DNA from: Lentisphaerota bacterium
GTDB lineage: Bacteria > Verrucomicrobiota > Kiritimatiellia > RFP12 > JAAYLN01
Direction: 5' to 3'
Assembly: GCA_012521875.1 (NCBI GenBank)
Contig: JAAYLN010000084.1
Span: 1-38,172, forward strand
DNA length: 38,172 nt
The notes beneath the pieces were generated by a model. That model did no database searches. It saw only the letters and a list, made by a program, of their open reading frames with translations, and was not told the origin of the DNA. The stretch's first letter is position 1. Each line of letters begins with the position of its first letter. The position numbers were made by a program, and so were the translations under genes. This document shows, one piece after another, positions 16,917-27,524 of the stretch.

Positions 16917-18062
16917 CTACCGGCACCGCCTCTTGCGACGCGGTGAGGGGGTGCCGAGATCGAGGAAGCTGGCGCTGGCGAGCTTCTCGGGCGAGATGAA
17001 CTCGCCGTTGGCGGTGGGCGTAGTCAGTTCCCCGGACAGGGCCTCCGGTGCTGCACCGGGAGCCACGGGTTGGATCAGTTCCTTGAGGCGGGCGCGCAGG
17101 ACATCGAGTCCCTCTCCTGTCCTGGTGGAGATGGGCAGCGACTTGCGGCGGGCGGCCCTGTTGAGCTGCGGGACGTTCCCGCGGGCACCCGGCAGATCCA
17201 TCTTGTTGGCGACGAGCATGACCGGGCGCTTCAGCAGTTCGGGATCGAAGCGGCGGATCTCGTTGCGCAGGGCGCGGTAGTCGTCCCAGGGGGTGCGTCC
17301 GTCGACGCCGGCGGCGTCAATGACGAAGAGCAGCACCCTGGAGCGCGACAGGTGGCGCAGGAAGTCGTGGCCCAGCCCCACACCGGCATGCGCGCCCTCG
17401 ATGATGCCTGGAAGGTCGGCGATACGGATCTGGCTGAAGTCGTCGAACTCGACGGTGCCGATGATCGGGTTGAGGGTGGTGAAGGGATAGGCGGCGATGC
17501 GGGGACGCGCCGCGCTCAGGGCGGAGAGCAGGGAGGATTTGCCGGCATTGGGGAAGCCCACGAGGCCGACTTCGGCGATGAGCTTTAGTTCCAGCCGCAG
17601 GCGGCGCTCCTCGCCCGCGCCGCCGGGGGTGAATTCGGTGGGAGCCTGGTGGGTGGCGCTCTTGAAGTGGACGTTGCCGAGTCCGCCGGCGCCGCCGCGG
17701 GCGACAATCAGTTCCTGACCGTCGGTGGTGATATCGCCGATCTGCTCGCCGGTCTCCTCGTCGAATACCAGCGTACCGCAGGGAACGCGCACGATCAGGT
17801 CGGCGCCATTGCGGCCGTACATCTGCTTGCCCTGGCCGGGAACGCCAGCCTCGGCTATGAGATGCGGGGCAAAGTAGAGCTGGATCAGCGAGTCGACGTT
17901 GACGTCGCCGCGGAGGATCACATGCCCTCCGCGTCCGCCGTCCCCGCCATCGGGGCCGCCGCGGGGCACATGCGCCTCGCGGCGGAAGCTGCCCGAGCCA
18001 TCGCCACCGCGTCCTGCCCGTGCCTGGACAACGAGGCTATCGACAAAGTGGCGTGTTTTCAC
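16917..18062 (-). CDS. obgE: GTPase Obg/CgtA
   Basis: HFVDSLVVQARAGRGGDGSGSFRREAHVPRGGPDGGDGGRGGHV; GFPNAGKSSLLSALSAARPRIAAYPFTTLNPIIG; DLPGIIEGAHAGVGLGHDFLRH; VANKMDLP. Confidence 0.96.
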   Translation of the reverse strand: MKTRHFVDSLVVQARAGRGGDGSGSFRREAHVPRGGPDGGDGGRGGHVILRGDVNVDSLIQLYFAPHLIAEAGVPGQGKQMYGRNGADLIVRVPCGTLVFDEETGEQIGDITTDGQELIVARGGAGGLGNVHFKSATHQAPTEFTPGGAGEERRLRLELKLIAEVGLVGFPNAGKSSLLSALSAARPRIAAYPFTTLNPIIGTVEFDDFSQIRIADLPGIIEGAHAGVGLGHDFLRHLSRSRVLLFVIDAAGVDGRTPWDDYRALRNEIRRFDPELLKRPVMLVANKMDLPGARGNVPQLNRAARRKSLPISTRTGEGLDVLRARLKELIQPVAPGAAPEALSGELTTPTANGEFISPEKLASASFLDLGTPSPRRKRRCR

Positions 18063-18095
18063 GTCGGCAACCCGTGGCCGGCGGAGTGAGCCGGA

Positions 18096-18347
18096 TTAGA
18101 CAGCAGCGTCAACCACCGGCGTGATGTTCACAATGCGGCCTTCCTTGGTGAAGGTCACAATGCCGTCTGCCAGGGCAAACAGGGTGTGGTCGCGTCCCGT
18201 GCCGACAGCCTCGCCGGCATGGATTTTGGTGCCGCGCTGGCGCACGATGATGGTGCCGGCCTTGACAATCTGGCCGTCGTAGCGCTTGACGCCCAGCCGA
18301 CGACCGATGCTGTCGCGCCCGTTGGTCTTGCGTGTTTTGCGTGCCAT
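18096..18347 (-). CDS. rpmA: 50S ribosomal protein L27
   Basis: [54 protein letters not shown]. Confidence 0.96.
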   Translation of the reverse strand: MARKTRKTNGRDSIGRRLGVKRYDGQIVKAGTIIVRQRGTKIHAGEAVGTGRDHTLFALADGIVTFTKEGRIVNITPVVDAAV

Positions 18348-18374
18348 GGTTAGATTTCTCTCCGAAAATCGAGC

Positions 18375-18692
18375 CTAGGCGATGGACTTGACGGTCACGG
18401 TCGTCAGTTCCTGACGGTGTCCGACCTTGCGCTCGTAGCCCTTGCGCCGCCGCTTCTTGAAGTTAATGAGTTTTGCGCCGCGCTTGTCGTCTTGCACGAC
18501 CGTAAGCACGACCTTGGCGCCCTCGACATAGGGCTTGCCTACCCGCAGTTCCTTGCCGTCCGAAATTGCCAGAACCTCGGTAATCTCGACGTCGCTGCCC
18601 GTCGCTTCCGGCAACCGCTCGATATCGAACGTCATGCCGACCGCTACGCGATATTGTTTGCCGCCTGTCTCGACGACCGCATACGCTTCCAT
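18375..18692 (-). CDS. rplU: 50S ribosomal protein L21
   Basis: MEAYAVVETGGKQYRVAVG...INFKKRRRKGYERKVGHRQELTTVTVKSI. Confidence 0.95.
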   Translation of the reverse strand: MEAYAVVETGGKQYRVAVGMTFDIERLPEATGSDVEITEVLAISDGKELRVGKPYVEGAKVVLTVVQDDKRGAKLINFKKRRRKGYERKVGHRQELTTVTVKSIA

Positions 18693-18800
18693 GGTTTCTA
18701 TTCCTTAAGCTTGCCCGCGGCTGTTGCGCGCTCCCGCCCGGACGGAGCTTCTCTCCGATGAGAAGTGAAACGATTAGATTACCTTAAATGCGCCTTTCCG

Positions 18801-20201
18801 TCAATACCGGTAATGCTCGGCCTTGTAGGGACCGTCAACCGGCACCCCGATGTAGTCGGCCTGGCGCGGCGTGAGCCTGGTCAGGCGGGCGCCCAGGTGA
18901 TCGAGGTGCAGACGGGCGACCTCCTCGTCGAGTTCCTTGGAAAGCCGGGTGACCCCGACCTCGTGCGGCTCGTTCCAGAGTGCGATCTGCGCCAGCGTCT
19001 GGTTGGTGAAGGAGGTGCTCATTACAAAACTGGGGTGCCCGGTGGCACAACCGAGGTTGACCAGGCGCCCCTCGGCCAGCAGGTAGATGCAATGGCCGTC
19101 GGGGAAGATGTACTTGTCGACCTGCGGCTTGATATTGACGCGGCGGATGCCGGGCCAGGCCTTGAGCCTGGCGACCTGGATCTCGTTGTCGAAGTGCCCG
19201 ATGTTGCAGACGATGGCCTGGTCGCGCATGCGGCTCATGTGCTCGGCGGTGATCACGTCGCAGTTGCCGGTGGTGGTGACAAAGATGTTAGCCACGGGCA
19301 GGGCCTCCTCGATGACGGTGACCTTGTAGCCCGCCATGCAGGCCTGCAGGGCGCAGATGGGGTCGATTTCCGAGCACCACACCTGGGCCTTGTGCTCCTT
19401 GAGCGCCTCGGCGCAGCCCTTGCCGACGTCGCCGTAGCCGCAGACGAAGGCCAGCTTGCCGGCGATCATCACGTCCATGGCGCGCTTGATGCCGTCGACG
19501 AGCGACTCGCGGCAGCCGTAGATGTTGTCGAACTTCGACTTGGTGACCGAGTCGTTGACGTTGATGGCGGGCACGAGGAGGCGCTTCTCGGCCTCCAACT
19601 GGTAGAGGCGGTGGACGCCGGTGGTGGTCTCTTCCGAGACGCCCTTCCAGCCGGCCACGGCGCGCTCGAACCAGCCCGGCTCTTCCTTGATAATACGGGC
19701 GATCAGGGCGTCGATGATGCGCGCCTCCTCGACCTCGTTATCCAGCGACAGGATCGAGGGATCCCTGGTAGCCGCCATGCCGCGGTGGAGCAGCAGTGTC
19801 GCGTCGCCGCCGTCGTCGACGACGAGCTGGGGGCCCGAGCCGTCGGGCCAGGTCATGGCCTGCTTGGTACACCACCAGTACTCCTCGAGGGTCTCGCCCT
19901 TCCAGGCGAAGACGGGGATGCCGCGCGCGGCGATGGCGGCGGCGGCGTGGTCCTGCGTCGAGAAGATATTGCAACTGGCCCAGCGCACGTCGGCACCGAG
20001 TTCGGCCAGCGTCTCGATCAGCACGGCCGTCTCGACGGTCATGTGGAGACTGCCCATGACGCGGGCGCCCTTGAGGGGCTTGGCGGGGCCGTACTTGGCG
20101 CGCGTGGCCATCAGGCCGGGCATCTCCTTCTCCGCGATCTCAATGGCGCGGCGACCCCAGTCGGCCAGCGAAATGTCCTTGATCTTGTACTTCATGCTCA
20201 T
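18801..20201 (-). CDS. ahcY: Adenosylhomocysteinase (SAH hydrolase)
   Basis: [83 protein letters not shown]-terminus. Confidence 0.97.
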   Translation of the reverse strand: MSMKYKIKDISLADWGRRAIEIAEKEMPGLMATRAKYGPAKPLKGARVMGSLHMTVETAVLIETLAELGADVRWASCNIFSTQDHAAAAIAARGIPVFAWKGETLEEYWWCTKQAMTWPDGSGPQLVVDDGGDATLLLHRGMAATRDPSILSLDNEVEEARIIDALIARIIKEEPGWFERAVAGWKGVSEETTTGVHRLYQLEAEKRLLVPAINVNDSVTKSKFDNIYGCRESLVDGIKRAMDVMIAGKLAFVCGYGDVGKGCAEALKEHKAQVWCSEIDPICALQACMAGYKVTVIEEALPVANIFVTTTGNCDVITAEHMSRMRDQAIVCNIGHFDNEIQVARLKAWPGIRRVNIKPQVDKYIFPDGHCIYLLAEGRLVNLGCATGHPSFVMSTSFTNQTLAQIALWNEPHEVGVTRLSKELDEEVARLHLDHLGARLTRLTPRQADYIGVPVDGPYKAEHYRY

Positions 20202-20231
20202 TCTGTCCTGTTATGGCGGCAGGTGCCGCGG

Positions 20232-21422
20232 CTATTTCAGATTGGCGGCGTCGCGCAGCGCCTCGGCGCGGTCAGTCTTCTCCCAGGGGAAGAGGGAGCG
20301 TCCGAAGTGGCCGTAGGCCGCCGTATCGCGGTAGCACCAGCCCCTGGGGCACATCAGGCCAAGCTCGCGCACAATGGCCGCCGGGGTGAAGTTGAAGATA
20401 CCACTCTCCGAAAGGATCTGCGCGATGCGCTCCTCGGGAATCCGCGCGGTACCGAAGGTCGAGACGTTGATGCTCAGCGGCCTGGCGACGCCGATGGCGT
20501 AGGCCACCTGGATCTCGCACTTGGCGGCCAGGCCGGCGGCCACGATGTTCTTGGCCGCGTAGCGCGCATAGTAGGCCGCGGAGCGGTCAACCTTGGAGGG
20601 ATCCTTGCCCGAAAAGGCGCCGCCGCCATGCGACCCGACCCCGCCGTACGTATCGACGATGATCTTGCGGCCGGTCAGTCCCGAGTCGCCTTGCGGGCCG
20701 CCGATGACGAAGCGCCCGGTGGGGTTGATGAACCACTTGGTTTCGTTGGTGAGCAGATTCGTCGGACGCAGCACCTCGGTGGCAAAGGCCGTGAGATCCG
20801 CGCGGATGCGCTCAAGCGGGACTTCCTGCGTCTGGTGCGAGATCACGACCGAGGTGATCGCCCTGGGGCGGCCATCCTCGTGCAGAATCGAAACCTGGGC
20901 CTTGGAGTCGGGTTCGAGGTAGGCGATTGCGCCGCTCTTGCGGGCCTCGGCCAGCTTGGCGAGCAGGCGGTGCGAGAGCATGATGGCGGCCGGCATCAGC
21001 TCCGGCGTGGCATCGCTGGCATAGCCGAACATCATGCCCTGGTCGCCGGCACCCTGGTCTTCCGGCTCTTCGCGGCTGACGCCGAGGTCGATGTCGGCCG
21101 ACTGCGCGTGCAGACCGCATACATAATTAAAGGTGTCGTAGGAGTAGCCAAGGTTGGGTTTGACGTAGCCGATATCCTTCACGACGCCGCGGGCGATCTG
21201 CTCGTAGTTGATCTTCGCGGCACCCCCATCCCTGAGCTTGAGTTCCCCGGCGTTGACGGTCAGGTTGGAGGTAACCAGCGTCTCGCAGGCTACGTGGGCG
21301 GCGGGATCGAGCGCCAGGCAGGCGTCGAGAATCGCGTCGGAAATCTGGTCGCACACCTTGTCGGGATGTCCTTCGGAGACCGATTCGGAGGTGAAAACGT
21401 GGCTCGAGGCAAGCTTGCTCAT
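20232..21422 (-). CDS. metK: S-adenosylmethionine synthetase
   Basis: HVFTSESVSEGHPDKVCDQISDAILDACL; GAGDQGMMFGYA; GGAFSGKDPSKVDRSAAYYARYAAKNIVAAGLA. Confidence 0.97.
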   Translation of the reverse strand: MSKLASSHVFTSESVSEGHPDKVCDQISDAILDACLALDPAAHVACETLVTSNLTVNAGELKLRDGGAAKINYEQIARGVVKDIGYVKPNLGYSYDTFNYVCGLHAQSADIDLGVSREEPEDQGAGDQGMMFGYASDATPELMPAAIMLSHRLLAKLAEARKSGAIAYLEPDSKAQVSILHEDGRPRAITSVVISHQTQEVPLERIRADLTAFATEVLRPTNLLTNETKWFINPTGRFVIGGPQGDSGLTGRKIIVDTYGGVGSHGGGAFSGKDPSKVDRSAAYYARYAAKNIVAAGLAAKCEIQVAYAIGVARPLSINVSTFGTARIPEERIAQILSESGIFNFTPAAIVRELGLMCPRGWCYRDTAAYGHFGRSLFPWEKTDRAEALRDAANLK

Positions 21423-21504
21423 GGTGGTTGTCCTTAATAAGAGCACAAATCATAGCCGATTTCACCGTGCTATGCATCTGAAAAAGTGCGGATGAACCAT
21501 AGCG

Positions 21505-21533
21505 TTGACATTGTTTTACCAGCAGGGTACTAT
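21505..21533 (+). promoter_or_regulatory. Putative sigma70-type promoter for nusA-infB
   Basis: TTGACA (21505-21510) - 17 bp - TACTAT (21528-21533). Confidence 0.7.
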
Positions 21534-21644
21534 TATCTTCCTCCTTGAAAAGGGATTTTGAAGGATTGGGGTGGGCTTACGCCCGCCCTGTTTGTTCTAT
21601 GGTGACAACCCAAGAGGGCGGCGCGGCGCCCAGTCCGGTGAAGC

Positions 21645-22934
21645 ATGAGCGGAATTAACAACGAACTGTTGACAGTCATCAACTATATGGAGCGCGAGCG
21701 TGGAGTCAGCCGTGAGCTGATCATCCAGGCGATCGAGTCTGCCCTGGAGGCAGCCGCACGCAAGAGCCTCGGCGTTGCCGACGGCGTGCGCGTCGACATC
21801 AACCGCAAAACGCTGGCGATCAAGGCCTTCCAGACTCTGACTGTCTCGGATGACGACAGCGGGCCGAACCTGATCTCCCTGCGCCGGGCTCGTGACTTGA
21901 AGCCGGATGCCGTTGTCGGCGAGGAGATCGAGATCGAGCTGCCGCACACCCAGATCGGGCGCATCGGCGCGCAGAACGCGCGCCAGATGATCATGCAGAA
22001 GATCCGCCAGGCCGAGCGCGACAACGCCTATATCGAGTACAAGGACCGCATCGGCGAGGTGGTCAGCGGCACTGTGCGCCAGATCGTGCGCCGCGACCTG
22101 ATCATCGATATCGGCCGCGTAACGGCCCTGCTGCCCGCCCGCGAGCGCATTCCCAAGGAGGAGTTCGAGATCGGCGACACCCTGCGCGCGTATGTCTACC
22201 GGGTGCAGCCGAGCGTCAACGGCTCGAGCGTGATCCTCTCGCGCGCCTGCCCCGAGTTTGTAAAGGCGCTCTTCCGCATCGAGGTCTCCGAGATTGCCGA
22301 CGGCATCGTCGAGGTCATGGGCGTCGCCCGCGATCCGGGCAACCGCGCCAAGATCGCCGTGCGCTCGCATGACGACAAGGTCGACCCGGTCGGCGCCTGT
22401 GTCGGACTGCGCGGTGCGCGCGTGCGCAGCATTGTGCGCGAACTCAACGGCGAGCGCGTGGATATTGTCCGCTGGCACGAGGATATCCGCCAGTATGCCA
22501 CGCAGGCACTCTCGCCGGCACGGCTGGCCAGTGTCGTGGTCGTCTCCGAAACCTCGCGCCTGCTGCGTGTGATGGTCGACCCCGACCAGCTCTCGCTGGC
22601 CATCGGACGCCAGGGGCAGAATGTGCGCCTGACCTCGAAGCTGCTGGGTTGGAAGGTGGATATCCAGCGCACGGACCATGAGGATTCCTTCGAGACGCGC
22701 GTGTCGCGGGCGATCGACGGCCTGGCCGCGATCGAGGGCATAAACCGCGACGAGGCAGAGATTTTGGTTCAGAACGGCTTCCTGTCACCCGAGGGCATTC
22801 TGGATGTCGAAGTGCCATATCTCCAGGAGGTCACCGGACTCTCCGAGGAGGCCGTCCGCAGAATTTGGGATGCCGCGCATGCCATGGGCTCGCCCAGGCA
22901 GGACGCGTATGAGCAAGAGGATGAAATTTCATGA
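21645..22934 (+). CDS. nusA: Transcription termination/antitermination factor NusA
   Basis: N-terminal NusA domain, S1 (GEVVSGTVRQIVRRDLIIDIGRVTALLPARERIPKEEF), KH motifs (DPVGACVGLRGARVRSIVRELNGERVDIVRW; LAIGRQGQNVRLTSKLLGWKVDI). Confidence 0.95.
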   Translation: MSGINNELLTVINYMERERGVSRELIIQAIESALEAAARKSLGVADGVRVDINRKTLAIKAFQTLTVSDDDSGPNLISLRRARDLKPDAVVGEEIEIELPHTQIGRIGAQNARQMIMQKIRQAERDNAYIEYKDRIGEVVSGTVRQIVRRDLIIDIGRVTALLPARERIPKEEFEIGDTLRAYVYRVQPSVNGSSVILSRACPEFVKALFRIEVSEIADGIVEVMGVARDPGNRAKIAVRSHDDKVDPVGACVGLRGARVRSIVRELNGERVDIVRWHEDIRQYATQALSPARLASVVVVSETSRLLRVMVDPDQLSLAIGRQGQNVRLTSKLLGWKVDIQRTDHEDSFETRVSRAIDGLAAIEGINRDEAEILVQNGFLSPEGILDVEVPYLQEVTGLSEEAVRRIWDAAHAMGSPRQDAYEQEDEIS

Positions 22935-25795
22935 GAATATTTGAGCTGGCCCAGGAGTTGCAAACGACAAGCGGCGAGGTGCTGCGCTTGGCGCGGGCGC
23001 TGGACCTGGACGCCAGGTCAACCCTGTCGCGCCTGGACAACGACGATGTCCAGACGTTGAAGCGCAGCATGGCCTCGCAGCCGTCTGGGGCAAGACAGGT
23101 TCCGGTCAAGACACAGGCTCTTCTGGCCGCCAAGCGCAAGCGCGCCGCGCAACAGAGAGACGCCAAGGCGGCTGCCGAACGGCAGGCGCTTGAGGCGGCG
23201 ATCTCGCGTGCCCGCGAAGCGCACGCGCGTGCCAGCGGCGAAGCACCGGACACCAAGCCGTCCAGGAAGACCGATGCCCCGGTCGAGGCTGCTGCGGCAG
23301 CACCGGCCACCGGGACGCCGGACGTGCCTGAGAAGACCCTGAAGATCGAGCCCCTGCCGCCTGTCGAGGTGGAGGGCAAGGTCATCATCCATGCTGCGGT
23401 CGAAACCCTGGAGCCCGCAGAGAAGACCGGTTCGCATGCGGCAGAGGATGATGATCGCGACTCACACGGCGTCGAGATTGATCCCGACGAGGAGTTCGAC
23501 CCCGACGAGGAGATTGCCACGGCCTATCTCGGCCGGCAGGCCAAGACCCCGCAGACATCCAAGGCGCACCCCATGCGTCCCAAGGAGACGCGTGACGTCG
23601 ACTTGCCGCGGCCGCCCGCGGGCAAACGCGGAGCCGCTGCGGCAGCCAAGACACCGGCCTCCAGGCGAGGCACCCGGGATGCCGCCGGCAGGGCCGCACA
23701 GGCGCAGGACCGCCGCGAAGAGGCCGCACAGGCACGCGGCCAGAAGGGCGGCATCCCGCGCGGGCTGCAGCAGGGCATTCCACGCGGACAGCAGGGCATC
23801 GTGCGCGGCAAGCAGGACGGAGGTATCCCGCGCGGGCTGCAGCAGGGCATTCCACGCGGACAGCAGGGCATCGTGCGCGGCAAGCAGGACGCTGGTATCC
23901 CACGCGGCAAGCAGGGCGGCATTCCGCGCGGCAAGCAGACCGCCACCGAGCGCGGTGCCACACCCGCCAGGCAGCGCTTCGCCCCCGTCGTCTCCAGCGC
24001 CCCATCGGCCGACAAGGTGATCCAACTGCGCGGCCCTATCCCCCTCAAGGATCTGGCCGAGATGATGGGCATCCGCCCCAACCGCCTGATCGCCGACCTG
24101 ATGCAGTTGAACGTGCTCGTCTCGATCAACCAGCGGGTCGACATCGAGCGGGCCGGCAAGATCGCCGAAAAGTACGGCTACACCGTCGAGATGGAGCGCA
24201 CCCGCCGCTCCGCGACGCGCAAGCCGACCATCAAGCGCCTCGATGAGGAGGACGACATCCCCGAGGACCAGCCCGAGGATATGAAGCCGCGTCCGCCCGT
24301 CGTGACCTTCCTCGGCCACGTCGACCACGGCAAGACCTCCCTCATGGACTACATCCGCGAGGCCAAGGTGGTCGCCGGCGAGGCCGGCGGTATCACGCAG
24401 CACATCGGCGCCTACTCCGTCGAGGTCGCCGGGCGCAAGATCACTTTCCTTGATACGCCGGGTCATGCGGCCTTCTCGGCCATGCGCGCCCGCGGCGCCA
24501 ACCTCACCGACATCGCCGTGATCATCATCGCCGCGGACGACGGCATCATGCCGCAGACGCGCGAGGTCATCAGGCAGGCCCAGCAGGCCGGGGTGCAGCT
24601 CATGGTTGCGATCAACAAGTGCGACCTGCCCTCCGCCAAGCCCGACCGCGTGCGCCAGCAACTGCAAGGCGAAGGCCTCACCCCCGAGGAGTGGGGCGGC
24701 GACCTGATCGTCTGCGAGGTCAGCGCCATGACCGGCCAGGGCGTCGACCACCTGCTCGAGATGATCCTGCTCCAGGCCGATATGCTGGAACTCGAGGCCA
24801 ACCCCGACCGCCGCGCCGATGGCTACGTCATCGAGGCGCAGCTCGAGCTGGGCCGTGGCCCGACGGCCACCCTGCTCGTCTCCTCGGGCACGCTCAAGCA
24901 GGGCGATGTTGTGCTAATCGGCGAGCATTTCGGCCGCCTGCGCGGCCTGGTTGACGACCGCGGCCGCAAGGTGCTCAAGGCCGGCCCGGCCACGGCCGTG
25001 CGCGTCATGGGCCTCTCGGGCGTGCCCGAGGCCGGCGCGGAGTTCCGCGTGATGGTCAACGAGAAGCGCGCCCGCGAGCTGGCGGAGAAGTTCGCCCAGG
25101 AACGCAAGGACGCCGAGCTGACCGCCGCCAGCCGTACCGTGACGATGGACACCCTGCTCGAAAAGCTCACCGAGCAGGAGAAGAAGCAGCTCAACGTGAT
25201 CGTCAAGGGCGACACCCAGGGCTCGGTCGAGGCGATCGTTGACTCGCTGCGCGACATCCGCAGCGAGAAGATCGCGCTGGAGATCATCAACACCGGCGTC
25301 GGCAACATCTCCACTACCGACGTGCAGCGCGCTGCGGCCAGTGATTCCCTGGTGGTGGGCTTCCAGGTGGGGCTGGACACAGGCGTTGCGGCGCTGGCGC
25401 GCCACGAGAATGTGCGAGCCCAGACCTTCCGCATCATCTACGAGCTCTTCGACCATGTGAAACAGGCGATGCTCGACCTGCTCGACCCCGAGTACCGCGA
25501 AGTCCACAAGGGCGAGGCGCAGATCCGTGCCATCTTCGACATCGGCCGCAAGGGCCGTGTCGCCGGATGCCAGTTGCTCGGCGGCACCATTGCCACCCGC
25601 TTCCGCGTGCGTATCAAGCGTGCCCGCGAGGTGATCTTCGACGGCCGCATCGCCTCGCTGCGCCACTTCCAGGACGAGGTGCCCGAGGTCAGCGACCTGC
25701 AGGAGTGCGGTATCTTCTTCGACGGCTTCGAGGATTTCGCCGAGGGCGATATCGTCGAATGCTACGCCATGGAAGAGCTCGAGCGCACGTTGTAG
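22931..25795 (+). CDS. infB: Translation initiation factor IF-2
   Basis: [55 protein letters not shown] overlap with nusA. Confidence 0.97.
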   Translation: MRIFELAQELQTTSGEVLRLARALDLDARSTLSRLDNDDVQTLKRSMASQPSGARQVPVKTQALLAAKRKRAAQQRDAKAAAERQALEAAISRAREAHARASGEAPDTKPSRKTDAPVEAAAAAPATGTPDVPEKTLKIEPLPPVEVEGKVIIHAAVETLEPAEKTGSHAAEDDDRDSHGVEIDPDEEFDPDEEIATAYLGRQAKTPQTSKAHPMRPKETRDVDLPRPPAGKRGAAAAAKTPASRRGTRDAAGRAAQAQDRREEAAQARGQKGGIPRGLQQGIPRGQQGIVRGKQDGGIPRGLQQGIPRGQQGIVRGKQDAGIPRGKQGGIPRGKQTATERGATPARQRFAPVVSSAPSADKVIQLRGPIPLKDLAEMMGIRPNRLIADLMQLNVLVSINQRVDIERAGKIAEKYGYTVEMERTRRSATRKPTIKRLDEEDDIPEDQPEDMKPRPPVVTFLGHVDHGKTSLMDYIREAKVVAGEAGGITQHIGAYSVEVAGRKITFLDTPGHAAFSAMRARGANLTDIAVIIIAADDGIMPQTREVIRQAQQAGVQLMVAINKCDLPSAKPDRVRQQLQGEGLTPEEWGGDLIVCEVSAMTGQGVDHLLEMILLQADMLELEANPDRRADGYVIEAQLELGRGPTATLLVSSGTLKQGDVVLIGEHFGRLRGLVDDRGRKVLKAGPATAVRVMGLSGVPEAGAEFRVMVNEKRARELAEKFAQERKDAELTAASRTVTMDTLLEKLTEQEKKQLNVIVKGDTQGSVEAIVDSLRDIRSEKIALEIINTGVGNISTTDVQRAAASDSLVVGFQVGLDTGVAALARHENVRAQTFRIIYELFDHVKQAMLDLLDPEYREVHKGEAQIRAIFDIGRKGRVAGCQLLGGTIATRFRVRIKRAREVIFDGRIASLRHFQDEVPEVSDLQECGIFFDGFEDFAEGDIVECYAMEELERTL
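23747..23890 (+). repeat. 72-bp tandem duplication in infB linker
   Basis: 23747-23818 and 23819-23890 both encode [24 protein letters not shown] and are nearly identical in DNA; followed by [16 protein letters not shown]. Confidence 0.92.
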
Positions 25796-25802
25796 GATAC
25801 GC

Positions 25803-25834
25803 GCCCATTCCCGCCGCCCGTGGCGGGAATGGGC
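25803..25834 (+). terminator. Strong hairpin just downstream of infB (possible terminator, no U-tract)
   Basis: gcccattcccgcc-gcccgt-ggcgggaatgggc, perfect 13-bp stem, 8 bp after the infB stop. Confidence 0.55.
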
Positions 25835-26046
25835 ACCATAATACTGGCGCCAGGCCATCGTCCTCGTCCTCGAGCCCGGTACTGCCGTGCCTGCCGGCAC
25901 TACCGGTACTGCCGGTGTTGCTCACGGTTGGGCAGACGCCCGCCCCTCCCGCTTGCGCCACGCCGCTACTGTCCCCTGTCTCCTGCCCTTATTTTCCGGT
26001 GGAGTAAAAACAGATATGATGCTTTAATAAACCCGGATTGTGCGTT

Positions 26047-27510
26047 ATGAACCGTTTTCTATTACCACTTTCGCTGCTCCTCCTCTCTATCGCCATGGCA
26101 GCGCCGCGCAGCGGCGCAGCGGCGACCAACCTGATCGTCGCCGCCGGGGACGGCGTGGCGCTCACCGCCTACTGTACCCACCCCTTCGATGCGCGCCGCA
26201 TCATGCCCGATGACGACGGCGCATCCGCCCTCGCCACCGGACTCGATGCCGTCGCGGCGCGCGGCGCGTCCGAAGCCCTCTCGCTGGTGGTCAGGAGCCC
26301 CGCTGCGGTACAATCACTCTCGATCGAGGTCGCCGACCTTGTCGCCGGCGACAAGACCCTGCCCGCGAACATCATCGACATCCGTATCGTCAAGGTCTGG
26401 TACCAGTCCGGCAACGCCTGGTTCACCGAGATCGCCGATCACGGGCGTCCGGTGCTGGTGCCCGAGCTGCTGCTGCACAACGACAACCTCGTGCGTACCG
26501 ACCCCAAGGCCCGTTCCAACCTCGTGCTCTCCAAGGGGCAGCACCTGCCCTGCACACAAGCCGGTCTCGTGGCGGACGACGATGCCGCGACGCTCCAGCC
26601 CTTCACCCTCGCCGCCGGCGCGGCGCGCCAGCTCTTCGTGGGCATCACCGTGCCCCGCGACGCCGCGCCCGGATACTACACGGGGCGTCTCACCTTCGAG
26701 GCCGACGGCCGGCCGGCCGGTTACATGCCGGTTGCGCTGCGCGTGCTCCCCTATGTGCTGCCGCCGCCACGCGCCCGCTTTAGCGACCGCCCGTTTGTAT
26801 ATTACGCCCCCGCCGGCCTCGGCTCCTTCACCACGCCCCCGCCGTCCGATTTCCGCCCCATCACCTTCGCGACAACACCCGACTACCGGCAGCAGGCGCA
26901 TCTGCACAAGGTACACCTCTTCACCCAGACGGCCACCCTGCGCCAGCTTGAGCCCGTCCGCGCCATCGGCGCCATGGCCCTCGACGCCGCGCCACCGCTT
27001 CCCGGCATCGAAAACCCGGCGGTCTGGCGCCGCAAGAAGGGCATAATAGCCTTCCTCGCGGGCTACGACGGCATCTACCTGGCCGCCATCACCGACCCCG
27101 TCGCCCCCTGGAACGAGGCCGGACGTCCGGTTTACCGCTCGCGCTCGCTGCTCTATCCCACCGCCACCGCCGCCCTCCACACCCTGGCTTCCGAAGCACT
27201 CCGCGCCGCCGCCACCGACGTGGCCTACCTGAGCTATCTCCACACGCTGGCGCAGGGGCTGCTAGCCGCGGACGACCATACCATCGTGGTTGAAGGCCGC
27301 CGCGCCCTCGCCTGGACGGAGGACATCAGCAAGAGCTCCCCCGCGCCGGACACCGTGCGCCTCGACGCCATCGCCTGGATCGAGCGGCTCCGCCAGTTTG
27401 CCCCCTCCCGCCCCGACGCCCTCGCCTGTACGGGCGGCACGCATGCCGCCCCGCCGCCTACTGCCACAGCCTCAGCCGCTGTAAAGGCGGCGCGCATGCC
27501 GCCCCCCTGA
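26047..27510 (+). CDS. Secreted GH123/DUF4091-like paralog lacking the catalytic core
   Basis: Signal peptide MNRFLLPLSLLLLSIAMAAPRSGA. DIRIVKVWYQ...VPELLLHNDNLVRTDPKARSNL and NPAVWRRKKGIIAFLAGYDGI align by eye with the 28815-32723 protein. Confidence 0.65.
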   Translation: MNRFLLPLSLLLLSIAMAAPRSGAAATNLIVAAGDGVALTAYCTHPFDARRIMPDDDGASALATGLDAVAARGASEALSLVVRSPAAVQSLSIEVADLVAGDKTLPANIIDIRIVKVWYQSGNAWFTEIADHGRPVLVPELLLHNDNLVRTDPKARSNLVLSKGQHLPCTQAGLVADDDAATLQPFTLAAGAARQLFVGITVPRDAAPGYYTGRLTFEADGRPAGYMPVALRVLPYVLPPPRARFSDRPFVYYAPAGLGSFTTPPPSDFRPITFATTPDYRQQAHLHKVHLFTQTATLRQLEPVRAIGAMALDAAPPLPGIENPAVWRRKKGIIAFLAGYDGIYLAAITDPVAPWNEAGRPVYRSRSLLYPTATAALHTLASEALRAAATDVAYLSYLHTLAQGLLAADDHTIVVEGRRALAWTEDISKSSPAPDTVRLDAIAWIERLRQFAPSRPDALACTGGTHAAPPPTATASAAVKAARMPPP

Positions 27511-27524
27511 TTCAAGGAAAAACC

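Noticed and set aside
18035-18062. atcgacaaagtggcgtg as another copy of the GACAAAG module
   Set aside because: It is the normal start of obgE (minus strand MKTRHFVDSLV, a conserved Obg N-terminus); resemblance is by chance.
18765-21437. 890-aa plus-strand ORF
   Set aside because: Antisense shadow of ahcY and metK, whose minus-strand proteins have unmistakable conserved motifs; the ORF reflects GC-rich codon bias and has Asp/Gly/Val-rich composition with no recognisable domain.
21423-21500. SAM riboswitch upstream of metK
   Set aside because: The short leader shows no kink-turn or multi-stem SAM aptamer pattern that I could recognise.
23462-24751. 429-aa minus-strand ORF with [31 protein letters not shown] repeats
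   Set aside because: Antisense translation of the IF2 linker duplication; infB is clearly the coding strand.
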